From contig NZ_JAUZVY010000004.1 of NCBI RefSeq assembly GCF_030717955.1, positions 275,915 through 339,914 of the forward strand: a DNA stretch of 64,000 nucleotides. The letters run 5' to 3'. A program made the position numbers and the translations under genes. Source of the DNA: Alkalimonas delamerensis (lineage in GTDB: Bacteria > Pseudomonadota > Gammaproteobacteria > Enterobacterales > Alteromonadaceae). The notes under the pieces are model-generated. The model was not told where the DNA came from and ran no database searches. It was given only the letters and a program-made list of their open reading frames with translations. This document shows positions 8,600-17,561 of the stretch, in pieces. How positions within the stretch are numbered: position 1 is the first letter of the stretch; each line of letters opens with the position of its first letter.

Positions 8600-8608
8600 A
8601 GTCCCTCC

Positions 8609-9661
8609 CTACATCCGCCCCATGGTACTAAAAGTGTTTTTGTCCTGAGCTTTGCCCTGGGCATCTTTTTGCGACACCATGCCACGATTGACCAGGTTAA
8701 CCAAACATTGATCCATGGTTTGCATGCCTTGTGCCGCTCCAGTTTGGATCACCGAGTACATTTGGGCAATTTTGTCTTCCCGGATCAAGTTACGAATGGC
8801 AGGAACCCCGATCATAATTTCATGGGCAGCGACCCGGCCACCGCCAATTTTCTTTAGCAGGGTTTGCGAAATAACGGCCCGCAGCGATTCTGATAGCATG
8901 GAGCGAACCATGTCTTTTTCTTCGCCGGGAAAGACGTCAATAATACGGTCAATGGTTTTCGGTGCTGAGGTGGTGTGCAAGGTGCCAAACACCAGGTGAC
9001 CGGTTTCAGCCGCAGTCATCGCCAGTCGAATGGTTTCAAGATCCCGCAGCTCACCAACCAGAATAACATCGGGATCTTCCCGCAAGGCCGAGCGTAAGGC
9101 ATTTTTGAAGCTGTGGGTATCGCGGTGGACTTCACGTTGGTTAATCAGAGATAGCTTGTTTTGATGGACGAATTCGATGGGGTCTTCAATGGTCAAAATA
9201 TGATCGTAACGGGTGGTATTGATGTAGTCGATCATCGCCGCCAGGGTGGTACTCTTACCCGAGCCGGTCGGCCCAGTGACCAACACCAGACCCCGCGGAT
9301 TTTCTGAGATCGTTTTAAAAATATCCGGCGCGGCCAAATCATCCAGCGTCAACACATCGCTTGGGATGGTCCTAAACACCGCTGCCGCCCCGCGGTTTTG
9401 CACAAAGGCATTGACCCGGAAGCGAGCTAGGTTTGGCACTTCAAAAGAAAAATCTGTTTCCAGGTTTTCTTCGTATTCTTTTCGTTGTTTATCGGTCATA
9501 ATTTCATACACCAAGGCGTGAACTTCTTTATGATTCAACGAAGGAATATTCAGCTTGCGGACATCACCATCCACCCGGATCAATGGCGGCACCCCGGCAG
9601 AGAGGTGTAAATCGGAAGCTTTGTGTTGCACACTAAATGCCAGTAACTCAGTAATATCCAT
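8609..9661 (-). CDS. pilT: Type IV pilus twitching motility ATPase PilT
   Basis: This 350-residue hexameric retraction ATPase powers pilus withdrawal. Walker A is GPTGSGKST with Lys136, the position known in Pseudomonas PilT. Also visible are the Asp box region (EDPIEFVH), Walker B (LVGELRD), the His box (GHLVFGTLHTTSA) and the AIRNLIRE motif that is diagnostic for PilT. I chose the ATG at 9661 (MDITELLAFSV) because family members begin there; an in-frame GTG 12 bases upstream is possible. The gene is divergent from yggS, separated by only 29 AT-rich bases. Confidence 0.96.
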   Translation of the reverse strand: MDITELLAFSVQHKASDLHLSAGVPPLIRVDGDVRKLNIPSLNHKEVHALVYEIMTDKQRKEYEENLETDFSFEVPNLARFRVNAFVQNRGAAAVFRTIPSDVLTLDDLAAPDIFKTISENPRGLVLVTGPTGSGKSTTLAAMIDYINTTRYDHILTIEDPIEFVHQNKLSLINQREVHRDTHSFKNALRSALREDPDVILVGELRDLETIRLAMTAAETGHLVFGTLHTTSAPKTIDRIIDVFPGEEKDMVRSMLSESLRAVISQTLLKKIGGGRVAAHEIMIGVPAIRNLIREDKIAQMYSVIQTGAAQGMQTMDQCLVNLVNRGMVSQKDAQGKAQDKNTFSTMGRM

Positions 9662-9690
9662 AACAATTCTCACTTAATACAATAGAGTAT

Positions 9691-10389
9691 ATGACTACCA
9701 TAGCAGAACGCTTGCAAAGCGCCTACCGACAAATTGCAGAGGAATGCACTAAGCTTGGGCCAAGTGCAGCAAATGCGCAATTAATCGCCGTCAGCAAAAC
9801 CAAACCGGTCAGTGATATTTTGTCCGCTTACGCTGCCGGTCAACGTCATTTTGGTGAGAACTACCCGCAGGAACTGGCTGAAAAAGTGCAACAGCTTTCG
9901 CAATACACAGAGCTGTGCTGGCACTTCATCGGTCCTTTGCAATCGAATAAAACACGACTGGTTGCCGAAGCGGCCAGCTGGTGCCACAGCTTGGACCGGG
10001 TAAAAATTGCCGAGCGTTTGTCCGCCCAGCGTCCAACCAACATGCCAGCACTGAAGGTCTTGCTGCAAGTTAATATTAGTCAGGAGAGCAGTAAGGCGGG
10101 CATAACGCCAGAGGCTATCTTGCCGCTGGCCAAAACGGTGGATGCTTTACCAGGCCTTGAGCTGAAAGGGTTGATGACAATTCCAGCACCCAGTGCACAG
10201 CAACAAGTGGAAACAGCCTTCGCCAGCATGCAGCAACTTAGTAAGGAACTGCAACAGCATTACCCCAAGGCCACCGAACTCTCGATGGGGATGAGCGATG
10301 ACTGGCAACTGGCTCTACGATACGGCGCAACTATGATACGATTGGGCACCGCAATTTTTGGCGCAAGGAATTATGAAAGACATGAATGA
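9691..10389 (+). CDS. yggS: PLP homeostasis protein YggS (PLPBP/COG0325)
   Basis: This 232-residue single-domain TIM-barrel protein binds pyridoxal phosphate and buffers its level. It has no known enzymatic activity. The PLP lysine is Lys36 in AVSKTKP, the same position as in E. coli. HFGENYPQEL, WHFIGPLQSNK, GLMTIPAP and the C-terminal SMGMSDDWQLALRYGATMIRLG-type phosphate-binding region are present. It is first in the yggS-proC-yggT-DUF4426-rdgB-hemW run and its 3' end overlaps proC by 17 bases. Confidence 0.95.
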   Translation: MTTIAERLQSAYRQIAEECTKLGPSAANAQLIAVSKTKPVSDILSAYAAGQRHFGENYPQELAEKVQQLSQYTELCWHFIGPLQSNKTRLVAEAASWCHSLDRVKIAERLSAQRPTNMPALKVLLQVNISQESSKAGITPEAILPLAKTVDALPGLELKGLMTIPAPSAQQQVETAFASMQQLSKELQQHYPKATELSMGMSDDWQLALRYGATMIRLGTAIFGARNYERHE

Positions 10390-11197
10390 CAACGTGGTGG
10401 CATTTATTGGCGCCGGCAATATGGCGCGCTGCGTGATTGCAGCCATGATCAAATCAGGTTATCCGGCCAGCAATATTATTGCCAGCAATCGTACTCAACC
10501 CAAATTAACGCAGTTGGCTGAGGATTATGGCATCCGTACCTGCCTGGATAATCTGGAAGCAGTGCGTCAGGCCGATGTGATTGTGCTGGCGGTGAAACCA
10601 CAAATGATGGCCGAAGTATGCCAGCATCTGGTCGAGCATGCGCCTGAAATCCGTGAGAAGCTGTTCGTGACTGTAGCTGCTGGCTTGCCGGTTAGCCGTT
10701 ATGAAAGCTGGCTGGGCGAAGTACGACTAGTGCGCAGCATGCCCAACACCCCCTCATTGGTAGGGCTTGGTGTCACCGGGCTTTTCCCAAGCCGCTGCTC
10801 CAATTACGAAAAAGCCTTTGTTGATGCCATGTTTAAAGGCACCGGCATGACGGTCTGGCTGGAGCAAGAAGCTGAGATCGATCATGTTATTGCCGTGACC
10901 GGCAGTGCACCGGCTTATTTCTTCTTTTTTATGCAGGCAATGCAACAAGAAGCAGAAACCCTGGGCTTTGCACCAGAGCAAGCAAAGAAAATGGTGGCAC
11001 AAACGGCTATGGGCGCAGCCACCATGGCGTTGGAGAGTCAGCACAGTTTTGCCGAATTGCGCAGCCAGGTCACCTCCAAAGGGGGCACCACCCATGAGGC
11101 AGTCACCAGCTTCGCTGATGCCGGCCTTGAAACCATGGTCAGTAATGCCATGCAGGCCGCGATTCGCCGCGCCCGTGAGATGGCAGAAACACTTTGA
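10373..11197 (+). CDS. proC: Pyrroline-5-carboxylate reductase ProC
   Basis: This 274-residue enzyme performs the last step of proline synthesis, NAD(P)H reduction of pyrroline-5-carboxylate. It has an N-terminal Rossmann fold (AFIGAGNMARCVIAAM) and the C-terminal dimerisation domain signature (VTGSAPAYFFFFMQAM, VTSKGGTTHEAV). I chose the ATG at 10373, five bases after AAGGA. An in-frame frame extension to 10358 and an internal ATG at 10382 also exist. It overlaps the end of yggS. Confidence 0.95.
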   Translation: MKDMNDNVVAFIGAGNMARCVIAAMIKSGYPASNIIASNRTQPKLTQLAEDYGIRTCLDNLEAVRQADVIVLAVKPQMMAEVCQHLVEHAPEIREKLFVTVAAGLPVSRYESWLGEVRLVRSMPNTPSLVGLGVTGLFPSRCSNYEKAFVDAMFKGTGMTVWLEQEAEIDHVIAVTGSAPAYFFFFMQAMQQEAETLGFAPEQAKKMVAQTAMGAATMALESQHSFAELRSQVTSKGGTTHEAVTSFADAGLETMVSNAMQAAIRRAREMAETL

Positions 11198-11228
11198 ACG
11201 ATGCAGAAACAAACTACTTGGGACTTCT

Positions 11229-11771
11229 ATGAATAATGCGCTGCTTTTTTTGATCAATACCGGCTTTAGCCTCTACCTGATGGTGGTGGTGTTGCGACTC
11301 TGGTTGCAATTGGCCCGGGCAGACTTTTACAATCCGTTCAGTCAATTTATTGTCAAAGCCACCAACCCGCTGGTCCTGCCGCTGCGCAAAGTGATCCCCA
11401 GTCTGGGGCAGCTCGATACCGCCACTTTGGTATTGGCCTGGCTGGTCGCCGTGTTGAAGATGCTGGTGCTACAGCAGTTATTACTGGGTGGCGTAGCCCT
11501 GAGTCAGGCACTGGTTGCCGGAGTTCTGGTGCTGGTGAAAGAAAGTCTCAGCCTGATGTTTTGGATTTTGGTGATCCGCGCCATTCTCAGCTGGTTCAGT
11601 CAGGGTCGCAATCCCATTGAGCAGGTCCTGCATCAGTTGACCGATCCTTTGCTGCGTCCAATTCGGCGTGTCATCCCACCGATGGGCGGCTTGGATCTGT
11701 CGGTATTGGTAGCACTGATCGCACTGCAGTTTATTCAAATTCTGCTGGCTGACGTGTTGCGTGGCTTTTAA
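11229..11771 (+). CDS. yggT: YggT family membrane protein
   Basis: This 180-residue inner-membrane protein has two YggT repeats, each with paired hydrophobic helices. Both repeats carry the hallmark cytoplasmic motif: NPLVLPLRKVIPSLG in the first and DPLLRPIRRVIPPMGG in the second. The family is linked to cell-shape and osmotic or potassium phenotypes and in many bacteria sits next to proC and yggS, as here. The true start is the ATG at 11229; frame upstream of it lies inside proC. The exact function is unknown. Confidence 0.93.
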   Translation: MNNALLFLINTGFSLYLMVVVLRLWLQLARADFYNPFSQFIVKATNPLVLPLRKVIPSLGQLDTATLVLAWLVAVLKMLVLQQLLLGGVALSQALVAGVLVLVKESLSLMFWILVIRAILSWFSQGRNPIEQVLHQLTDPLLRPIRRVIPPMGGLDLSVLVALIALQFIQILLADVLRGF

Positions 11772-11847
11772 CTGCGGCTGGTGCGGCTGGCGAGCAGCTG
11801 CTCCGCTATACTTGAACCCCTGACACGACTCTGTAAGGAGATACCCA

Positions 11848-12264
11848 ATGAGATTCTGGCTTGGCTGTTTTTTTGCTATTCTCGCCTGGTCTGCTCCAGC
11901 CGAACAAAAGCAGCAACTGGGCCCCTGGGATGTGCATTACCTGGCCTTTAACGCTACTTTTTTAACGCCGGAAGTAGCCCGTAGTTACGGCATTGAACGC
12001 AGTCGTTTTACCGGCTTGGTGAACCTGTCGGTGTTAAACAGCAGTGATCAGGTTGCTCAGCAGGTGAATGTCACAGGCACGGCCAGAAACTTGCTGGGGC
12101 AGCAACGTACCCTGCGTTTTCAGCAAGTGCGTGATGGCCAGGCTGTCTATTACTTTGCCCCGCTGACTGTGCGCAATGAAGAGCTATGGCGCTTTGATAT
12201 TGTCTTGCAGCAAGGCAACGAGCAGCAACGGCTGCGTTTCGAGCACACCTACTACACCGATTGA
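11848..12264 (+). CDS. DUF4426 periplasmic protein
   Basis: This 138-residue protein has a Sec signal peptide (about residues 1-18, cleavage after APA). The mature part of about 120 residues is predicted to be beta-rich, with YLAFNATFLTPEVARSYGIERS and an aromatic C-terminus. The family is uncharacterised and is typically found between yggT and rdgB in marine gammaproteobacteria. A ribosome-binding site (AAGGAG) precedes the ATG. It most likely resides in the periplasm. I can assign no biochemical role. Confidence 0.8.
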   Translation: MRFWLGCFFAILAWSAPAEQKQQLGPWDVHYLAFNATFLTPEVARSYGIERSRFTGLVNLSVLNSSDQVAQQVNVTGTARNLLGQQRTLRFQQVRDGQAVYYFAPLTVRNEELWRFDIVLQQGNEQQRLRFEHTYYTD

Positions 12265-12271
12265 GCTGTCT

Positions 12272-12880
12272 ATGAATGAATTGGTTTTAGCCACCGGCAA
12301 TCCCGGTAAAGTTGCGGAGCTGGCAGCTATGCTGGCTCCATTTTCCTGCCTTGTTCGCCCACAAAGCGAGTTTCAGCTGGCAGACGCCGATGAAACGGGC
12401 TTAAGCTTTGTCGAAAACGCCATCATCAAAGCCCGGCATGCAGCTTTGCACACCGGCTTACCGGCCATTGCGGATGATTCAGGTCTGGCGGTGGATGCAT
12501 TGCAAGGCGCACCCGGTATTTATTCGGCTCGTTATGCCGGAGAAGGTGCCAGCGATGCCGACAATGTGCAAAAACTGCTGGCAGCCTTGCACCAGCTGGC
12601 GCCCGAACAACGCCAGGCTCAATTTCATTGTGTGCTGGTGTTTATGCGTCACGCCGAAGATCCAACGCCCCTAATCAGTCACGGCCGTTGGCAGGGTCTG
12701 ATTCATCAGCAACCGCAAGGCGACGGCGGTTTCGGTTATGACCCGGTATTTTTTGTACCGGAGCAAGGCTGCACTGCCGCGGAGCTCAGCAAACAGCAAA
12801 AGCAACAACTCAGCCACCGAGGTCAGGCGCTGCGTCTGCTGATAAACCAGCTGCAACAGCACGGGTATTTTCAACCTTGA
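12272..12880 (+). CDS. rdgB: dITP/XTP pyrophosphatase RdgB
   Basis: This 202-residue HAM1-type nucleotide-sanitising enzyme hydrolyses dITP, ITP and XTP to monophosphates. Motifs present are LATGNPGKVAEL (substrate-binding N-terminus), IADDSGLAVDAL, PGIYSARYAG, GDGGFGYDPVFFVP and the C-terminal SHRGQAL. The start is the ATG at 12272, eight bases after the DUF4426 stop; the longer frame beginning at 12176 lies inside that gene. Confidence 0.96.
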   Translation: MNELVLATGNPGKVAELAAMLAPFSCLVRPQSEFQLADADETGLSFVENAIIKARHAALHTGLPAIADDSGLAVDALQGAPGIYSARYAGEGASDADNVQKLLAALHQLAPEQRQAQFHCVLVFMRHAEDPTPLISHGRWQGLIHQQPQGDGGFGYDPVFFVPEQGCTAAELSKQQKQQLSHRGQALRLLINQLQQHGYFQP

Positions 12881-14034
12881 GTCTGACACTGCCACCTTTA
12901 TCGCTCTACATCCATATTCCCTGGTGCATTCAAAAATGTCCCTACTGCGACTTTAATTCCCATGCCGTTAAACAAGGGATCCCGGAGCAGGCCTACATCA
13001 GCCATTTGTTGGACGACTTGCAACAGGATCTGCATTGGGTGCAAGGGCGTGAAGTACAGAGCATCTTTATTGGTGGCGGTACCCCCAGTGTGTTCAGTGC
13101 TGAAGGTATTGCGCACTTATTGGCCGGGGTTCGGCAGCGGGCCGCACTTAGCGCAGACTGTGAAATAACCCTGGAAGCCAACCCCGGTACTTTTGAGGCA
13201 GAGCGATTCGCCGGCTATGTGGCTGCTGGCGTCAACCGTTTTTCCATAGGTGTACAAAGCTTTTCCAATCCAGAGTTGCAGGCGCTGGGCCGGATCCACA
13301 GCAGTAATGAGGCCATTCAGGCCGCCCAACTGGCTGCCACCTTGCCATTGCGCAGTTTCAACCTGGATTTGATGCATGGCCTACCAGGGCAAAGTGTGGA
13401 GCAGGCCATGGCCGACTTGAAGCAAGCCATCGCCTTAGCACCACCGCATCTTTCCTGGTATCAACTGACCATCGAGCCCAATACCGCTTTTGCCTCAAGA
13501 CCGCCGGTCTTGCCAGAAGACGATCTACTGTGGGCTATCCAGGAACAAGGTCACGAGCTGCTGCTGGCCAATGGCTATCAACAGTATGAAACCTCCGCCT
13601 ATGCCAAAACAGGCCAACAATGCCAGCACAATCTCAATTACTGGCGTTTTGGTGATTACTTGGGGATCGGCTGCGGAGCCCATGGCAAAGTTACGCTTAG
13701 CGAAAGTGGTTCCATTCTTCGCACCAGCAAGGTGAAGCACCCGAAGGGCTATATGGATTTAACGCGTCCTTACCTGGATGAGCAGCGTCAGCTGGATGAC
13801 AGCGACCTACCGTTTGAGTTTTTTATGAACCGTTTTCGCTTACTGGAGCCTTGCCCTGTGCAGGAGTTTAGCGCCTATACCGGGCTCTCAGAGGCCAGCA
13901 CGCAACCGGCGATACAAAAAGCAATAAAGTTGGGTTTACTGCACCATGACAATCAGCACTGGCAAGTCAGTCCCCTGGGATCGCGCTATTTAAATGATCT
14001 CTTAACGCTGTTTTTGGATGAGCCTGAAGCCTGA
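12877..14034 (+). CDS. hemW: Radical SAM heme chaperone HemW
   Basis: This 385-residue radical SAM protein has the cluster motif at Cys17, Cys21 and Cys24 (CIQKCPYCDF). The fourth Cys that marks HemN coproporphyrinogen dehydrogenase is absent, which supports HemW, a heme-binding and heme-transfer protein. Downstream motifs are IFIGGGTPS, EANPGT, GVNRFSIGVQSF and the C-terminal HemN_C domain. The start appears to be a TTG overlapping the rdgB stop (TTGA); no ATG is available near the N-terminus. It is last in the run. Confidence 0.93.
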   Translation: MSLTLPPLSLYIHIPWCIQKCPYCDFNSHAVKQGIPEQAYISHLLDDLQQDLHWVQGREVQSIFIGGGTPSVFSAEGIAHLLAGVRQRAALSADCEITLEANPGTFEAERFAGYVAAGVNRFSIGVQSFSNPELQALGRIHSSNEAIQAAQLAATLPLRSFNLDLMHGLPGQSVEQAMADLKQAIALAPPHLSWYQLTIEPNTAFASRPPVLPEDDLLWAIQEQGHELLLANGYQQYETSAYAKTGQQCQHNLNYWRFGDYLGIGCGAHGKVTLSESGSILRTSKVKHPKGYMDLTRPYLDEQRQLDDSDLPFEFFMNRFRLLEPCPVQEFSAYTGLSEASTQPAIQKAIKLGLLHHDNQHWQVSPLGSRYLNDLLTLFLDEPEA

Positions 14035-14112
14035 GCTTGCATAAAGCTTGTTCCCAAAAAAAACAATTCATACTGATTTTGTTGACATTACCAACATTTT
14101 ACCAATTAGCAC

Positions 14113-14141
14113 TTGGCCTCTGCTTAAAATCCGTTTATAAC
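14113..14141 (+). promoter_or_regulatory. Possible sigma-70 promoter for the pseudokinase-FGE gene
   Basis: TTGGCC at 14113-14118 and TATAAC at 14136-14141 are separated by exactly 17 bases in an AT-rich gap after hemW. That gives 4/6 and 5/6 matches to the consensus hexamers. A second TTGACA lies at 14082-14087 but lacks a good -10 at the right distance. Prediction by eye only. Confidence 0.4.
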
Positions 14142-14222
14142 TTGTACGTCAGGTCAGGCACGGACAGCAACCCTTGATGTATCGATACGTGGGATGAATT
14201 TTGCTACTGGGTCAAGATAATA

Positions 14223-16175
14223 ATGAAAATAACAGAAAATCGAGTACCTTTATCAACAGGCTCACCTGTTGAAGATTACAGCATCGTTAAAGCGGTTGGC
14301 TACGACGATATCAGTATTACCTACCGGGCATTGTGCAGCCGAAGCAACCGACTGGTCATTGTCAAAGAGTTTTTCCCAGCCGCTCTGGCCTCCAGGCGCA
14401 GCAGTTTTGGTGAGCTGCATGTTAGCGAAGCAGCCAAGCAGGACTTGCTCAACGAGAGCATTGAACGTTTTGCCGCCGTCACCACTGGCCTGACAGCTTG
14501 TGATCACCCGGCATTAAACCGCACGCTTATCTGTTTACAACATGGCGGTACCCTACTCAGTGTGCATGAAAAGCTCGACAGTCCAACGCTGCATGAGCAT
14601 ATCGAGCAGGCCGGGGTCTTGCCAATGCCTGAGCCTGCCATTCAAGCATTGCTGCGACCGTTGCTGGATGGTTTGCAGCAGCTGCACCAAAATGGCATTG
14701 TGCATTCAGGTGTTCAGCCTGAGCATATATTGCTGAAAAACCCTGAAACGCCGGTATTAAGCCACTTCTGTCAATCACAGCTGATAGGTCAGCGCAATAC
14801 CCTGCCCGCAATGTTGGCTTTGGATGCTGTTTCGCCTTATCTGGCTCCTGAGCTGTTGTCGAAAAAATCTGAAATCACCGCCGCCAGCGACTTTTACGGC
14901 CTTGGGTTGACCTTGTACAAACTAATGACCGGGCTGGAGCTACCGCTGGCGCAAGACCGTTTGAATGCAAGCCTCGACAACGAGCCCGATCCTTTACCTC
15001 TATTGCGGGAAAAAGCATCGGGCTACAGCGCTGGACTTTGCAACCTGGTCGAAGCCTGTGTCCGATTGCGGCAAAAAGACCGCCCGCAAAGCGTCGATGA
15101 AGTACTCGCTAAGCTCAGTGAAACCTCATTGGCTCCTGTGACCAACAACGCGACTGCATCAATACCGCAACCAACGGAAGCGACCAAAGCAATGCCGGCT
15201 GCAGCAGCGGCAACCAGCAACAACACTCAAACAAAGCATACCACCACAGCTGCCACTACAGCCCCTATCACAGAAGAAGCAGCTAAAGGCTCGGGCATGA
15301 CACGCCAATTGCAGCTGGGCGCAGCTGGTATCGCTGCCGTGCTGCTGATAGGGGTGACCTATGCCATCAGTAAACCGTCATCATCCGATCGGCAGGTGCT
15401 AAGCCAGCACCATAGCTTGGAACGCCTGGCGCAAATGGAAGCGGAGCGTTTGGAGCAACTGCGCCAAATGTATCAGCTAGTTACCATCCCAGCGGGTAGT
15501 TTTACCATGGGTTGCACCGGCCAAAACTGCCCGGAGTCGGAACTACCCAGTCGCACCATTGAAGTACCAGCTTTTGAAATGATGGCGCATCCGGTTACTT
15601 TTGCGATGTGGGACGCCTGTGTCGAACAAGGCGGCTGCTCACACCGGCCGCGCGACGAGGGTTGGGGCCGGGGCAACAGGCCGGTCATTAATGTCAGCTT
15701 CAATGAGATTGTTTCTGAGTTCATCCCCTGGCTCAATCAGGCTGCCCGTCAGCAATTTCGATTGCCATCGGAAGTAGAATGGGAATACGCAGCCAAAGCT
15801 GGTGCTGATACCCCTTACCAATTCGGTGATACCGTTGGCTGCACTCAGGCTCGCTTTGGTCGTCGCAGCGGTGGTGAATGTGGTGTGCAACTGGATGGAA
15901 CTGCTGCCGTGATGTCGTTTGAGCCCAATAGTTGGGGCCTTTACGATATGCATGGCAATGTCTGGGAGTGGACCATGGACTGCTGGAACAGCAGCTATCA
16001 AGGCGCCACCAATAGCATAGCGCCCAGAACCAGTGGCAACTGCGTACGCCGCGTGCAACGTGGAGGTGCCTGGTTATCCAGCCCCAACGAGCTGACAGCG
16101 ACTTACCGGACCAGCCACGACAACACCATTCGTCACCGAAACAACGGTTTCCGGCTGGTGCAGAGCAGCAATTAA
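14223..16175 (+). CDS. Membrane pseudokinase fused to a formylglycine-generating-enzyme (FGE-sulfatase) domain
   Basis: This 650-residue protein has a Ser/Thr-kinase-like domain (about 18-300), an Ala/Thr-rich linker (305-355), one TM helix (363-383), a short charged helix (395-418) and an FGE-sulfatase/SUMF1 domain (420-648). The ATP lysine is likely Lys48 (VIVKEFFP), and APE (208-210) and the SDFYGLG region are kept. The catalytic loop reads HSGVQPEH (161-168) where active kinases have HRDxKPxN, and the DFG position reads SHFC (180-183). Both catalytic aspartates are therefore missing. The FGE domain has FRLPSEVEWEYAAKAG and YDMHGNVWEW. Topology suggests kinase inside, FGE domain outside. 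It probably senses or scaffolds and does not phosphorylate. Confidence 0.85.
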   Translation: MKITENRVPLSTGSPVEDYSIVKAVGYDDISITYRALCSRSNRLVIVKEFFPAALASRRSSFGELHVSEAAKQDLLNESIERFAAVTTGLTACDHPALNRTLICLQHGGTLLSVHEKLDSPTLHEHIEQAGVLPMPEPAIQALLRPLLDGLQQLHQNGIVHSGVQPEHILLKNPETPVLSHFCQSQLIGQRNTLPAMLALDAVSPYLAPELLSKKSEITAASDFYGLGLTLYKLMTGLELPLAQDRLNASLDNEPDPLPLLREKASGYSAGLCNLVEACVRLRQKDRPQSVDEVLAKLSETSLAPVTNNATASIPQPTEATKAMPAAAAATSNNTQTKHTTTAATTAPITEEAAKGSGMTRQLQLGAAGIAAVLLIGVTYAISKPSSSDRQVLSQHHSLERLAQMEAERLEQLRQMYQLVTIPAGSFTMGCTGQNCPESELPSRTIEVPAFEMMAHPVTFAMWDACVEQGGCSHRPRDEGWGRGNRPVINVSFNEIVSEFIPWLNQAARQQFRLPSEVEWEYAAKAGADTPYQFGDTVGCTQARFGRRSGGECGVQLDGTAAVMSFEPNSWGLYDMHGNVWEWTMDCWNSSYQGATNSIAPRTSGNCVRRVQRGGAWLSSPNELTATYRTSHDNTIRHRNNGFRLVQSSN

Positions 16176-16176
16176 C

Positions 16177-16209
16177 CACTAGGGCTCCGTTTGGAGCCCT
16201 AGTGTTTTT
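16177..16209. terminator. Bidirectional rho-independent terminator
   Basis: A perfect 12-base stem (CACTAGGGCTCC at 16177-16188 with GGAGCCCTAGTG at 16193-16204) and a four-base loop are followed by TTTTT on the plus strand. It lies between convergent genes, and the stop codon of the minus-strand DUF2884 gene falls inside the stem. Confidence 0.88.
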
Positions 16210-16954
16210 CCACCACCACATCGTAGGCCAGCATTTGCGGTAAACGCTGTTGCAGTTGAGATTCAATAGCATTGAGCTCTTTCAGACGCTGGCAAAACAA
16301 GGCTGTTTTCTCTTCTAACAGAGAAGCTTTTTCTTCCAGGCCAAAGTTAATGCGTTCGACCAGATGCCCCATCGCATCCCATTGCTGGGGATCGGTTTGC
16401 TCAAAATTGGTTTCGGTATGCTGCAAGGTATCGCGCAACGCTTCCCAAACAGCACCAAAGGAGTGACGCGCCAGGTTATTGAGCTGAGGCTTGAGTTCAC
16501 CATTTAAAAAATGCTCCAGCTCGTTCAGGCTTTGCGGTGCCAGATAAAAATGATCGCCGCTGCGGACAAAGCGGGACATTAACTGAAAGGTAGTTTCACG
16601 GATTAATTCGTTCCATTCTGCCTGCTGCGAGCGGCTGCCAACTCCAGATAGCATTCGCTCCATCGCAGACAGGCCCAACTCAACCCCATCGACAGCAATA
16701 CCAACAATTTCAGGCACGAACTTGCGCAAACCCTGACTGTATTCGGTCACTAAAGCCGTTTCTTCCTGAGTTAAATCCTGCCATTCCCCTTTAATAAAGA
16801 GCTGAGTGTCATGGTTAATTTGCATCAAAGTGCGGTCATTGCTCATGATGCGAATTTGCTCCGGCGATATCAGCAGGCCATAGCCAAAACTGATGTTGCA
16901 GTCGCGGGCCTGGAGCGGAAAAGCAAGCAGTAAACAAAAAACCAGCAGACGCAT
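16199..16954 (-). CDS. DUF2884 (YggN-like) exported protein
   Basis: This 251-residue protein has a signal peptide (about 1-17, LLLAFPLQA) followed by a helical domain typical of DUF2884/YggN. It shows an N-terminal Cys in RDCNISFGYG, ISPEQIRIMSNDRTLMQIN and a conserved C-terminal region with a Cys (ALFCQRLKEL). The start is the ATG at 16954, seven bases after GAGAAG; a GTG one codon upstream is possible. The family is periplasmic and of unknown function. It is convergent with the pseudokinase gene and shares its terminator. Confidence 0.72.
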   Translation of the reverse strand: MRLLVFCLLLAFPLQARDCNISFGYGLLISPEQIRIMSNDRTLMQINHDTQLFIKGEWQDLTQEETALVTEYSQGLRKFVPEIVGIAVDGVELGLSAMERMLSGVGSRSQQAEWNELIRETTFQLMSRFVRSGDHFYLAPQSLNELEHFLNGELKPQLNNLARHSFGAVWEALRDTLQHTETNFEQTDPQQWDAMGHLVERINFGLEEKASLLEEKTALFCQRLKELNAIESQLQQRLPQMLAYDVVVEKH

Positions 16955-17039
16955 CACAATACTTCTCGACAGTCACAATACCAATGTATGGTAGCTTAAT
17001 TTGCAGACAACTTCAGCGCCTGCAAACGCATGCTGCTTT

Positions 17040-17552
17040 CTATTCATCGGAAAAACGCACAAAGCGCACGTAAAGCTGTTGGTTTTTTTCTTTGTAGTTA
17101 TTTTTGCCACTGTACATGGCAATGGCCCAGGCGTGGGTTGGACGGCTGTGAATGCTGGTATTGGTCCAGATATGCTCGCTGTTGGCGCCAGCAAACAGGG
17201 TCCGGCGAAGCGCAGGATCGACACAGCGACGCTCAACAATGGCCATCGCCTCTTTAATATCCGGCAAACGCCAGTGCTGGCTATAGTCCGCAAGCATGGT
17301 GCTTTGTTGCAAGGCTTCCTGCCAACTTAACCGCACAGCGGTCCCCTCACAGCGCTGCTGAGCCTGGCTCCAGTTTTGACCATAGAGACACCGTTGCCAA
17401 ATCAAGCCCGTACTTCGCTGATGGACGAGGCCATCCGGTAAAACTTCAAAATCACTCAACGGAGTCGAGGCTGCAATATCCTCAAAGCAAACCTGCTCTG
17501 CCAACAATGACTGTGCGGTAAGCAATACAGCAATAATCACAGCAACACGCAT
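17040..17552 (-). CDS. Exported DUF1566 (Lcl C-terminal-like) protein
   Basis: This 170-residue protein has a signal peptide (about 1-18, cleavage after LLA) and a single DUF1566 domain. Typical motifs are STGLIWQRCLYGQ, LSWQEALQQ, HWRLPDIKEAMAIVE and a C-terminal YVRFVR. The domain has a C-type-lectin-like character and occurs in surface proteins. The start follows a very strong AAGGAGG site and lies 10 bases after the stop of the larger DUF1566 lipoprotein, so both should be co-expressed. Four cysteines could form disulfides in the periplasm. Ligand unknown. Confidence 0.8.
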   Translation of the reverse strand: MRVAVIIAVLLTAQSLLAEQVCFEDIAASTPLSDFEVLPDGLVHQRSTGLIWQRCLYGQNWSQAQQRCEGTAVRLSWQEALQQSTMLADYSQHWRLPDIKEAMAIVERRCVDPALRRTLFAGANSEHIWTNTSIHSRPTHAWAIAMYSGKNNYKEKNQQLYVRFVRFSDE

Positions 17553-17561
17553 AGCACCTCC

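Noticed and set aside
12877..14034. Oxygen-independent coproporphyrinogen dehydrogenase HemN
   Set aside because: The cluster motif has only three cysteines followed by Asp-Phe, as in HemW, and the gene neighbours are those of hemW.
14223..16175. Active Ser/Thr protein kinase of a type VI secretion locus
   Set aside because: The catalytic-loop and DFG aspartates are missing and no type VI secretion genes are nearby.
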